Assembly: GCA_002633005.1 (NCBI GenBank)
Contig: NMRA01000124.1
Span: 701,814 to 765,813, forward strand
Direction: 5' to 3'
DNA length: 64,000 bases
DNA from: Phoronis australis
Taxonomy: Eukaryota; Phoronida; Phoronidae
Below, one piece after another: positions 55,601 through 64,000 of this stretch; the stretch's first letter is position 1, and every line of letters begins with the position of its first letter. The notes below the pieces were generated by a model. It searched no databases, had not been told where the DNA came from, and was given only the letters and a program-made list of their open reading frames with translations. The position numbers and the translations under genes are program-made.

Positions 55601-58414
55601 CCTTTATTTATACAGGTGAGACCATTGTCTCACTAATGCCACCTGGTGCCTTTCTATTCATCCATAAGGTCAAGATCAAACTATCGCCAACTTCAGACAG
55701 GAAAAAGGTAAGTTTGCATTGCTCAAATTTGCCGTATGAAAAATCCTCACCCAATTCAGAGGTATTCTGAGATTTTTCAAAATGGTGCTGTACGTGGCTT
55801 TAGCAATGAGCACTACACAATGGCAACATCCTGAAATACCACAGAACCACTCCAATTCTGTATTATTTACCCACAGTCCTGCACATAAAGAAGACACTTG
55901 TTAACTGGTGTGATCCTTATCACTATTATACAATATTATTCTAATGCCACTAAATTTTTACTGCAGTCAGCTGCAATGTTGACATAAAAATCGACAGGCT
56001 GAGTGGGTCGTGATGACTTGTTGTCTACACTTGCACAATTCAGCTAAAAAGTGTGTTAGCAACCTAAGCTTTCATGAAATAAATGTCACACGGAGCAGTT
56101 TTCTACTTACATGAAAGAGGAAAGATGAATTCGGGACATAGCTATCAATTTAACACTTTATGAAGAGACTCACCGCATTAGACGAAAGACGCTTCTGTAG
56201 CAATTGTAGAGGGCGCTCTCAGCCGCAGTTTTGTACTTGATATTATATCTAGGGCCTACTGTATGAATTACGTATCGAGAGGGAAGATCATAAGCCTTTG
56301 TAATTTTAGCATCACCCGTTTTACAGGCTGCAAGGAAAAGAAAACACAGCACTTAGAGAAAAACAAACAAGTAATGCATACGGGGTGTCTCAAAAAATGT
56401 ACTTGCACTTCCGTATAAATTCAAATCCTCAACATCCAGGCCTGTTGTATGGTTACACCTCAGTGTTAAAGTAGATGCTGTATGCACGACAAAGGAAAAC
56501 AACTCAATTTTGGAGTACAAAAAATTATCTCACAAGGATTCTGGAAACTTTTAGGCCACCCTGTGTTATGTAGGCATAAAAGGAATGATAAACCAATGTG
56601 TCATGTTATACAAAATGTAAAAATCACATTGTTTCGACAATTTTTCCTTGAAGGCTGACAGTACCGTGAAGCTAGAACACAATTACATAATTATCCACTG
56701 ACCTCTAACCTCTTGCCGTATTTCCTGTCGAAGCGAAGGTCCCGCACGTTTATAAAGCCACTCCGACACGGGGCTGCGATCACTGATCGACTCGTTGGTC
56801 ACGTGAACAATGGCTGTGGAGTTAATCTCAGTAATGTCTCCCTCCCTGGGAAACAAAAATAAAGCGCGGTGAGACAAAATGCCAAAATTTACCACAAGGA
56901 ATCACCAAATACTGTACCTCCATGCAATTAGGCCCAAGTGCCTCTATGACAAGCTGCACGTCTTTCTGGAATGGACAGTTCCGACACCACCATAGTTCGT
57001 GTTTTGACAATTAGTATAAAAAATATTTGACGTCTGCTAAATATGCTTTAACCAGCAACAGCCATTTTTTCCATCGATTTCCACTGCAACCGCAAATGCA
57101 ACATAAAACCATCTTTGCGCTTAACCAATGTTCACCCTGATTGGCTGGAGTTATTAGCTTGACTGGCATGTCGAAACTGTCCATTAGGTCCACACGCCAA
57201 GTTTTGAGGCGGAAATCTTAAGTTTCTATTTCAATACGGCACATAAATATTCCCAATTATGTATGATAAAAAACCATAGAGTGAAGGGGGTTAATTGAAT
57301 TCGAGGGAAAACTTCATTGTCACTATATTGATTATTTTTTGAAATTTATGACTTCGCCTTGACCTAATCCTATTTATACTAAAAAGGTTATTTTTCGGCA
57401 TTTAACTAATGAGATTTGATTTATTATTTGAAATGTATGGCTTCACCTTGACCTAATCTTATTTATATTAAAAAGGTTGATTTTCAGCATTTAACTAATG
57501 AGATTTGATTTATCGTTATTTGAAATATATGGCTTCACCCTGACCTAATCCTATTTATATTAAAAAGGTTAATTTTCGGCATTTAACAAATGAGAACACT
57601 AAGCAGATAGAACCAAGGTTTTTACATCCTTAAATAATAATTTGAAAAATGTCATAAATGATAGGCAGACCTCTTCACATTAACATGACACCTCACCCAC
57701 TACATGCTCAATAAACAGACAACCTACAGCAATGAATTACCAATTTAGGGCAGAGTACGGCAGAAAAGTGAAATTTTACATCCTGTTTTTGTTACTATTA
57801 CATGAACATGCTATTCAAATAGTTTTCATATTCGCAAAAGCTTATTAATGCCAGCGCAAATTGTACCTTTCTTTTTTTTCTAAATTTTAGTAAAGCCATG
57901 GCTACGAGAGCCAATCAACATCAGACTGGTAGAAATTCAAAAATCAAAATTCTACAGGTATTCTACTTTCAGAATATATAGATATATATACATATACATA
58001 TACATATATAACTTATTCCGAGATAAAATCTATGTTTTGTAGGTATTTGCCTGAATACATTCACTTGTAGATATGAGGTCCTACATCACCTCATATCACT
58101 TTTAATCAAACAAATCCGATTTCACCAACTGCCTGTAACAGTATGTTCGATTACTTGCTTAGTTTAGGTTCGAAATTAAATTGAATCTATTAACTAACTT
58201 TAACCAAAGGCTCTGTACCAAGTTCCCAAAGATGACCTCATAATAAATACAAGACGTACCACAGAACTATTTTTCTGTTGAGTTCGTCACTATAGGGAAA
58301 GGGTGATTGTATTACGCCATCAGCAACTCTGTCTTCATATGAAGGAACATTCTCTGCCCACGTTGCCAGGGTTGTGACATCACAGACAGACGACGTGCCA
58401 CCTAGCGGATCACC
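43574..58414 (-). CDS. GDAP2: GDAP2, Macro plus CRAL-TRIO domain protein (11 exons seen; start exon unresolved)
   Basis: GDAP2 (ganglioside-induced differentiation-associated protein 2) pairs an N-terminal Macro domain with a C-terminal CRAL-TRIO (Sec14-like) lipid-binding domain; its biochemical role is poorly defined, and human mutations cause a spinocerebellar ataxia. The visible exons give 501 codons plus stop; human GDAP2 is 497 aa. The Macro domain (about 48-225) shows GDITEINSTAIVHVTNES, RYVIHTVGPRY and TAAESALYNCYRSV; the CRAL-TRIO domain (about 320-480) shows IYQGGVDRMGRTVVVLVGRN, LHPTFWSRVVTWFFTTFTAS and LPEFVLQYD. As in human GDAP2, the classic NAAN and GGGGV ADP-ribose contacts of active macrodomains are not kept. 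All ten joins agree in phase. The first visible residues, GDPLGG, line up with human MDPLGA, so only the initiator exon is missing. Confidence 0.94.
44343..44486 (-). CDS. GDAP2: GDAP2 exon (CRAL-TRIO end)
   Basis: VVTWFFTTFTASSIKEKVFS to DQVSLPEFVLQYDLQ, 48 codons. Acceptor CTACAG, donor GTAATC, phase 0 at both ends. Confidence 0.96.
44930..44984 (-). CDS. GDAP2: GDAP2 exon (CRAL-TRIO, 55 nt)
   Basis: YRKNLRAFYILHPTFWSR, matching human YKRNLKAVYFVHPTFRSK. Acceptor TTTTCAG, donor GTATGT. Confidence 0.95.
45340..45495. repeat. Long near-perfect inverted repeat in GDAP2 intron
   Basis: Arms of about 46-49 bp (45352-45397 and 45426-45474), with core AATGGATCAACTGAAATTTT mirrored as AAATTTCACTTGATCCATT, around a 28-nt loop, and with AT-rich outer flanks. 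Just left is TTGCCGAAACG, a phrase common at the 3' ends of Penelope-like elements. A foldback element or inverted retroelement terminal repeats are possible. Confidence 0.75.
45627..45766 (-). CDS. GDAP2: GDAP2 exon (CRAL-TRIO)
   Basis: FVLYMIHLMDVIVNRQYVVV, then FLKHLYQFVDQR, matching human LLYFIHVMDHIAVKEYVLVY. Acceptor TTTACAG, donor GTATGG. Confidence 0.95.
45905..45950 (+). repeat. Left direct repeat flanking the SINE
   Basis: AAGGCGTTTACCTCGTCA to CTCAACATGGA, 46 bp, one mismatch to the right copy. It is best read as a target-site duplication. Confidence 0.8.
45951..46178 (+). mobile_element. tRNA-derived SINE flanked by 46-bp direct repeats
   Basis: The head folds like a tRNA: GTGGCCT pairs with AGGTCAC, and the B box GGGTTCGAGTCCC is intact. 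The body is unrelated and the tail is A-rich (TTAAAAAA). It is flanked by direct repeats at 45905-45950 and 46179-46224. It lies in the GDAP2 intron that precedes the exon at 45627-45766, antisense to the gene. Confidence 0.8.
46179..46224 (+). repeat. Right direct repeat flanking the SINE
   Basis: Identical to the left copy except T to A in the CATTTCACA segment. It begins directly after the A-rich tail of the SINE. Confidence 0.8.
46915..47115 (+). repeat. Diverged tandem repeat, about 75-85 bp unit
   Basis: Successive blocks share TTAGGTAAAT / TTGATAAGTAAA / TTAGATAAATGA, then ATTCAATGCTAACAGTGGAA / ACTCAATGCTGACAGTGGAA. Degenerate, two to three units, in a GDAP2 intron. Confidence 0.5.
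47819..47869 (+). repeat. (CA)n microsatellite
   Basis: About 50 bp of CA dinucleotides interrupted by CG and AG. It lies in the GDAP2 intron between the exons at 48229 and 45766. Expected to vary in length. Confidence 0.9.
48229..48382 (-). CDS. GDAP2: GDAP2 exon (CRAL-TRIO start)
   Basis: RFLKRARQEDLSSMAALKFI, then YQGGVDRMGRTVVVLVGRNL, close to human. Acceptor GTCTAG, donor GTTGGA. Confidence 0.96.
48742..48914 (+). repeat. Dispersed repeat, copy 2
   Basis: Same order of blocks as 42536-42704 with about 85 percent similarity by eye, ending AATTCCAAGACCT. It lies in a GDAP2 intron. It is non-coding; the shared end suggests one mobile family. Confidence 0.75.
49110..49526 (-). mobile_element. 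3' fragment of a Penelope-like or related retroelement
   Basis: The minus-strand frame contains VTILDREENWFRRGVKGAVY and IENPSLNRQGGLRFLLPRTW. This signature is common in C-terminal endonuclease regions of animal retroelement polyproteins with GIY-YIG nucleases. It is followed by PDEVLERRT, the usual end of such copies. No reverse transcriptase is nearby, so this is a truncated copy in a GDAP2 intron. Confidence 0.65.
50838..51060 (+). mobile_element. tRNA-derived SINE-like sequence
   Basis: TTTGGCTCAGCGGCAACTG (A box) and ATGGGTTCGACTCCAAC (B box) at tRNA-like spacing, followed by a non-tRNA body. It lies between two GDAP2 exons, antisense. The 3' boundary is a guess. Confidence 0.5.
51191..51362 (-). 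CDS. GDAP2: GDAP2 exon (charged linker)
   Basis: AGEPEFEESVNITEEFESST, then FARMSADHDARRREALQGK, matching human FARMEGDIDKQRKLILQGQ. Acceptor TTTTCAG, donor GTAACG. Confidence 0.94.
53450..53521. repeat. Inverted repeat 34 nt from a GDAP2 donor
   Basis: GGATTTCAAAAAGAGCCCC is mirrored by GGGGGGCTTTTTCAAAAATCC, a hairpin of about 20 imperfect pairs. It lies in the intron just after the exon at 53555-53794. Confidence 0.6.
53555..53794 (-). CDS. GDAP2: GDAP2 exon (end of Macro domain and linker)
   Basis: TVRRFLEQYGDSVDTVVFVV to LPLYFPRSVDEERHVLHLLP and GNENGEPVIAERKIRIMD. Acceptor GCTTCAG, donor GTACGT. Confidence 0.96.
55261..55349 (-). CDS. GDAP2: GDAP2 exon (Macro domain)
   Basis: ENQLHSVALSCVHSVNRGYP, then IDEGAHIAI, matching human INSAKRGYPLEDATHIAL. 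Acceptor ATTGCAG, donor GTGAGT. Confidence 0.95.
56174..56327 (-). CDS. GDAP2: GDAP2 exon (Macro domain core)
   Basis: CKTGDAKITKAYDLPSRYVI, HTVGPRYNIKYKTAAESALY. Acceptor CTTGCAG, donor GTGAGT. Confidence 0.96.
56703..56845 (-). CDS. GDAP2: GDAP2 exon (Macro domain start)
   Basis: EGDITEINSTAIVHVTNESI, then VSEWLYKRAGPSLRQEIRQE. Acceptor TTCCCAG, donor GTCAGT. Confidence 0.95.
57335..57597 (+). repeat. About 90-bp tandem repeat, three copies
   Basis: Units carry TGGCTTCACCTTGACCTAAT, CTTATTTATATTAAAAAGGT and GGCATTTAACTAATGAGA, spaced 89 and 92 bp. GDAP2 intron between the exons at 58260 and 56845. Confidence 0.9.
58260..58414 (-). CDS. GDAP2: GDAP2 first visible exon
   Basis: GDPLGGTSSVCDVTTLATWA to SDELNRKIVLW, aligning from human residue 2. 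The acceptor TTTCAG means a start codon must come from an upstream exon ending in phase 0. An ATG directly before GTAAAA at 58672-58674 would fit but has poor context. Confidence 0.93.
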
Positions 58415-59940
58415 CTGAAATGAAACGTAAGAAAGTTGTCAAAACAATACCCACAGCATTAATTCAAGTTAACACGGGAAATTTTCCATAAGAAGCGACC
58501 ATTTTGCTTTTGGCTCGACATCGAATTAGCAGCAATAACAAAGAGCTGAAACAAGAGTTTGTTTCATATACTCTAACATGCAGAATTTTATCTGTAAATT
58601 TCATTGTAGTAGTTTGTTGAAGCTAGCAAAGTGTGGGTTAAATGAATTTAATAGCAATGTGCAGATTTTACCATTCAAGAAAATGGAATGTCCACGTATA
58701 ATGGGCGACAATGACATTTGTCAAGCAGGCTCATAAAGTTAGGAAAATGCATTTCAATTTTGTTTCATTGGAATCCCTGGTTATTCATCAAAACCATCTT
58801 TATGGGTTAAATGACCTCAGAGTCGGCTACAGAAAGATGTAAAATATTCTGCGCCACTGGTTTTATAGAAGTATTTTTCATTTAAAAGGTTATGCAGGAC
58901 CTTGCAAAAATGACACTTGGCCAACTTTTGAATATCCCATCTCAAACACTGCTGATCGGCTACAAATGTAACTTTCAGAAGCTATGCTTTATGCACAGTC
59001 CTCCAAAACGATGTTGGAAATTGATTTTAAAATGTTGTACTTTTGCATGAGAGGCTATCAGAAAATAGGACTTTTATGAAAACAACTCATAAGTAGCGTA
59101 AAACAAACTTATGATTTATAAAATTGAGCAGCATTTTTGAGATTTCATCTTGCACAATCGAATGAAATTTGGCTATGTTATTGATATCGGGATTTTCCAT
59201 AGATAAGGCCACTCGAAATGCCCATAAGCTTTTATTCGGAAAATTACGCTGAGTAAGCGTTTATTTGGTGTTACAACTTCTGGTGTGAAGTGTCCAAATA
59301 GTGGGGCATTTATAAAAAAAATTCCCTTAAAAGCCCACTCAGCCTCAACTTTTAATCACACATTCAGTTTTGTGGAGCATTTATCATTTATAAAAATGAA
59401 CAAAGTGTTGGAGAACTATGCATTTATTAATATCAAATAAATAAAAAATGTCAAAGTCAGGAAACCTCATCTAGGCTTACGTTTCCGTTTACATGCCACC
59501 CCCCCTTTCCGAATAAACGACCAAGCTTTTATTTGGTTATTTAGTGTTACTAAAACGCCTGAAAATTTTCATTTTTTGAATACACGCCAATGGGTTTATC
59601 TACGGAAATACCGGTACCACTATTTTGCTATGAAAGTACCTTTTTCGTTAAAGTTTACTGAAGACACAGACAAGTGACCCAATTAATCGCAGATTGTTAC
59701 AAAGTCAACAATCAAAATCCAAGGGCTTCAAACAAATACACATTAGATTTAGAGAACTTAGTTGAGTCCCCATTTGTGACTGTTTCATGCAACCCTGGCA
59801 CTTATTACACAAAGCTCTGACACAACCTTCACAGTGGGGTGTGATTTTCCTAATGCTAATTCAGGGGCCTCATTTTACTGAGAATTCAAAGCACCTATCA
59901 ACCCACACTCCATCACAGAAACTAACATTTGGGTTTGACC
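58415..59940. other. Region upstream of the first visible GDAP2 exon
   Basis: It should contain the GDAP2 start exon, or be its intron. The part 58890-59080 is a diverged copy of the repeat in USP47 intron 2. No confident exon was found. Confidence 0.4.
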
Positions 59941-59942
59941 AC

Positions 59943-60425
59943 TTAAGTGCCGTTTACACTACAAAAGTCGACACGGATCAGCTGACACGGAACGAGTTGT
60001 TCCAGCACAAGTATTGTGTGTAAACTGGATTGAACTGCAGCAAGTTGACACCGCAGTTACAACTTTTGCCACCCGTTTGAGAGGTAGAGCAATGTGCACT
60101 AGAACATCTTGCACCGTGTCAATTATGTGTCTAAACGCGAAACTGAGGCAAGGTGGAAAGGATCATCTCTACTGCGCTTGTGTAATGACCTAAATACAGG
60201 TTCTCTCTCTCTTCAACTCCCGTCATTTGTAAACCTGCGCATGTGTGATCCATTCTCCAGCCTACAATTTCAGTCTTGCCAAAGTTAGTGAGTTGTGTGA
60301 GTCGTGTAAACAAATGCTCGACACCGATCAATTTGCAGTTGCGCTCCCCCCCCCCCCCCCCCCCNNNNNNNNNNNNNNNNNCCCCCCCCCCCCCCCGCCA
60401 AAAGTTGATGTCTAAACGGGACTTC
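59943..60425 (+). mobile_element. MITE-like element containing an assembly gap
   Basis: Left end AAGTGCCGTTTACACTACAA and right end, read on the minus strand, GAAGTCCCGTTTAGACATCA, are inverted relatives. Internal copies of GTGTAAAC occur. The interior has a poly-C run broken by 17 N at 60365-60381, so its true length is unknown. Non-coding; hAT-like termini are only a guess. Confidence 0.55.
60365..60381. other. Assembly gap (17 N) inside a poly-C run
   Basis: Fixed N run flanked on both sides by C homopolymers. The sequence and length across it are not reliable. Confidence 0.95.
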
Positions 60426-62239
60426 AGAGTAGACTATAAAACTGATCTCCCCATGTTTCTAATTCAGATGAAAAAAATGGTTCAGGAACAAAAGTTGATT
60501 ATCATAAACTGACATTTATGAAACACAGACACGAGACAGCATTGTGGGTTGACAAGCAACTACTAAATTAAACCTAACAATTCATTTTCACCGACTCTCA
60601 TAACAAGGCCATACAACATGTAACCCTTCGATATATGTTTACCAACAAACATTTACTTTTACAAGAATGACAACAACTACCCCAGCATAATACAACATTT
60701 GTCTGATCATGGTCTTTCAACCCCAGCAGAAGAGCATTTCAAACAAAACTAATAAGCTGTTCATCAATATCTGGGCATTTACAAAATTGTCTAAATATTT
60801 ATTCTGCTTTCATTTGTAACTTGATGCAGTACCCTGGAGAACAGTTGGATAATTAGATCAACATGAGGGTGGCTTTATTTTATAACATGTCAGACACTCG
60901 CTTCAAGACGAGACCACACACCGGCCCTGTATCGGTGATACAGTTGAGGAAAAATAGACTCTCGAATTCAGAAAACAAACTACACAATCCAACTGAGGGG
61001 ATGACTTTTCATGTCCATAAATGACAGTTGCTGCAAGGCCTAGTGCAAACAAAGAGCTACGTGTAAAGCAAGATAGCTCAGCTCCCAGCTTATGTCTGTA
61101 GCAAAATGAACCATGAGGATTTCTCCTCGTGAAGCGGCAATCTCACTTGGTAGCTTTCTTATACCGTGTGCACGTAAATCCTCACAGGATGCAAGCGACA
61201 TGAGATAAGTTCTCCGGCGATTGCCTTCGATAACCAATGAAAATTAATTATTGCATCACCTGATATCAAATCTCTCTTTTGTTAGCTTATTCTAATTGTA
61301 CGTGCAACATTTATGATGTTTAATACAAATGCAACAGGTCACCAAGCATTTTGCTCCATGTATGCTGTGACCACAATCGAGCTAATACTTGGCTATAGAT
61401 CATCTGTGGATGACAACTCAGCTCCCTTGTGCTGTGCCAAAGGGAAAAGAAAGGTGTCTTTAACAACTGTCAGAGCATCTATGTGTGCTCGCTAAATACC
61501 ACCTGGCCAATTTCCAGGTACCCCTGAAACGAGAACTCTGGTCCCCAAACCTTGTTGACAAAAGCAAAGTGAAAGCCATCAAACGTCGCCCAGGTGGCAT
61601 TTTTTTTCTCAATCAGATAATTAGGAGTGTCTCCGTATTTGGCAATGACCTATTTTCCCATCCTGAGCCCAATATCATGCACACACTGGCAGGCTCGCCC
61701 CCTGAGACAGACAAACGCAACCATGTCATCTTTCAATTTCAGTCAAACGATTCTGACTTGCACGTGTTTACTTCCTGTAGTATTTTGAGTGCATGCTTCA
61801 ATGTGACTTGGCAACTTCATGGTGACCTGGGATTTTTACCAGATCGCCAAACAATGCATGAGGTTGCCTTGACAACCAGCAGGCCGCCAAGTCAAACTCT
61901 GAACTACATACTAGATTCATTTTGACAGATTTTATAATTGAGGCATAAAGGTACTCTGAAATGTAAGTACCTTGAAAAGAAAGAAGTTGTATAATTTTTA
62001 TGATGTAATGTTAGGTAATAGAAAGAGTTCTGTTCAGTTTAATCATATTTTAAATACAAAGTTGTGAGTGAATTTTTCCACTAGTAACATGGATTATTTA
62101 GAAAAACATTCAGGTTGAGTTAAAATTACAATTTTCAAAATTAACCGCCGGAGAAAATTGACAAAACGTGTAAAATAAGCGTATGGCTACTGACTATATA
62201 ATGAAAAACAATCCCAGAGTTACTCGAGCTGAACTCACC
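60426..62239. other. No gene recognised
   Basis: Open frames here (the longest, 61485-61925 plus, about 146 codons) have no start context, splice sites or family resemblance I can support. Confidence 0.4.
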
Positions 62240-63480
62240 GCATGGAGCTATTCAAATTTGCTACCAGTAAAACCCATTTTGTATTTAATGGGGAGGTTTT
62301 TAACCAAACTGATGGTATAGCAATGGGTTCACCTTTGGCTCCCATACTAGCTGGCATGTTTTAGGTCACCATGAGAAAACATGGATTGAGACATACACTG
62401 GTCCTCACATCTATTTCTATCGACGATATGTAGATGATGTGTTTTGTATACTTGAAAATCAGCAGTCAGCCTAGGAATTTTTGGTGTATTCAAACTCAAG
62501 GCATCCTAATTTGAAATTCAGTATAGAATTAGAGGTCGATAACATTTTGCCATTTCTGGACGTGTTGGAGCGTGAGGGTACCTCAGTGATAACATCAGTA
62601 TTTCATAAGAAGACCTACACAGGACCGTACACTTGTTTTCATAGCTTCACATCTTTTGTTTATAAAGTAGCCTACGTCTCATTAAAACTCTAATAGACAG
62701 GGTATATCGCATTAACAACACTTGGGCTAGATTTGATTCTAATATTAAAGAACTTACAACGAATTTGCAAAAGAACGGATATCCCATAGAATTAGTCAAT
62801 AGGGTACTGAAAAAAGACTCCAACGTAACCCTGATGATGTTCATCCTGTAGACAAAACTAACTACAAGTACTTTAAAATACCCTATGTTGGGTTTTACGC
62901 CAACATTGCTCATGCAACGAAAACTCAATAAATTCAGTTGGTGAATGATTACTGTGTGAACTTAAGAGTTGTATTAACATTCAAGTCTCTAAAACTGTCG
63001 AATTTATTTAACCCTAAGGACAAAATTTCTACGGGTCTACGGTCCAAGGTATCTGTGCTGGATGTGGCTCCAGTTATATAGGCGAAACTGTTCACCATTT
63101 GAAAACCAGGGCCAAGGAACATCTAAACTCTGACAGAAATTCACTGACATGTAAATATTCACCTACAGAGCTCCAATCATTGTTATCAGCAGTGCTCTTT
63201 CAATGACTTTGCAATAATAGACCAGGCAGTAACAACAATGGAGCTTAAAATTCATGAGGCTTTACACATCAGTTGGTGCAAGCCCAATCTCAATAGGCAA
63301 CTGACACACCACAGGTTGTCATCGTTGGTCTAGTTCATTGTCACTCCCTGTAACTGACTGTATCTGTGCTTCATTACTTGTTGCTGGGCCTAGCTAGGTG
63401 GCCACTGTATTATCACTTCTGAGGATGGTGTTGAATAAATGACACCGAAACATGTCAAGTCTTAAAACCGTTGTTGTTTT
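62240..63480 (+). mobile_element. Degraded Penelope-like retroelement (RT plus GIY-YIG nuclease)
   Basis: The plus strand, across several frames, encodes the reverse-transcriptase blocks DGIAMGSPLAPI (62311-62346) and YRRYVDDVF (catalytic YVDD at 62427-62438). Near 63040-63130 there is a cysteine-containing GIY-YIG endonuclease start, CAGCGSSYIGETVHHLKTRA. RT followed by GIY-YIG nuclease is the hallmark of Penelope-like elements. An in-frame TAG at 62362-62364, a frameshift just after it and more stops downstream show that it is dead. It ends with GACACCGAAACATGTCAAG, a typical 3' phrase of these elements. The 5' part is missing or too decayed to recognise. Confidence 0.85.
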
Positions 63481-64000
63481 CTTGAATATATTAATATAAG
63501 TAGGAATTATCAACCTCCTGTTTTGACTTTGTAACTGGACAGGATATACAGGCAAGATGTTCCAAATTGTTTTTAAAAATATCAGGTAATTGTAATATTG
63601 TCGATGCTATGTTTATTCTATTCTATTCTACTATAAATTATCAATTGACATAGAAAGTCCATTGCTTCGTGTACGCATACTATTACATCTCATCTATAAC
63701 AACCCTATCCAGGTAGTCACCCTATCCAGGTAGTCACCCTATCCAGGTAGTCACCCTATCCAGGTAGTCACCCTATCCAGGTAGTCAAAGTACTTAGCCG
63801 GTTCAGGGAAAGGCCAAGGGCAAACCTTGAAAACAAAAGTTGGTCACAGTTGAACAGATCACTTTGAAAGCCACAGTATCAAGTTGGCAAACAATAGTGA
63901 TATCATCACTAATTTATTGTGACAGATTGGTGTGCTCATCACATATAGGTGTTAATACTAGAATTGATAAGCCTTGTCAATGATTAGCCTAAAAAGCTTT
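63481..64000. other. Right-edge non-coding sequence
   Basis: AT-rich, no gene recognised. It contains the 17-bp tandem repeat at 63703-63787. Confidence 0.5.
63703..63787 (+). repeat. 17-bp perfect tandem repeat, five copies
   Basis: Unit CCCTATCCAGGTAGTCA repeated five times without a mismatch. Lack of spacers rules out a CRISPR array. Confidence 0.97.

Noticed and set aside
61485-61925. Plus-strand open frame of 146 codons
   Set aside because: No recognisable domain, weak start context, low-complexity neighbours; likely chance.
63703-63787. CRISPR-like array
   Set aside because: Five 17-bp units lie head to tail with no spacers, in animal DNA.

Overview
The window is animal nuclear DNA. 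Genes are split by many short-to-medium GT-AG introns, the proteins are closely related to human USP47, RPL10A and GDAP2, and the introns are full of SINE-like, MITE-like and Penelope-like repeats. There is no bacterial gene organisation, no CRISPR array and no operon. The protein conservation and repeat types suit a marine invertebrate. Amphioxus would fit, but I cannot place the species from sequence alone.

Layout. (1) 1-5.8 kb: mostly non-coding, with one possible first coding exon (1214-1459, minus) of an unidentified gene that would continue off the left edge. (2) 6.2-35.7 kb, minus: a complete USP47 gene (deubiquitinase). I assembled 28 coding exons by hand with every splice phase agreeing, giving a predicted 1437 aa. 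All catalytic motifs are present. One intron has a GC donor, and the large exon 20 carries a pentapeptide repeat. (3) 36.6-40.7 kb, plus: a complete RPL10A gene (ribosomal protein uL1), five coding exons, 217 aa, divergently arranged with USP47 and separated from it by 868 bp. (4) 43.6-58.4 kb, minus: GDAP2 (Macro plus CRAL-TRIO protein). Eleven coding exons are in phase through to a stop codon; only the exon carrying the start codon is unresolved. GDAP2 and RPL10A converge. (5) 58.4-64 kb: no gene recognised. It holds a MITE-like element with an assembly gap, a degraded Penelope-like retroelement (reverse transcriptase plus GIY-YIG nuclease), and a 17-bp perfect tandem repeat.

The three recognised genes are housekeeping genes and do not form one pathway. 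The features most worth a second look are the 15-bp in-frame minisatellite in USP47, a cluster of CTCF-like motifs carried by an intronic repeat, a tRNA-derived SINE flanked by 46-bp direct repeats, a foldback element inside RPL10A, and the divergent C-terminus of RPL10A. I found no convincing previously undescribed multi-gene system.
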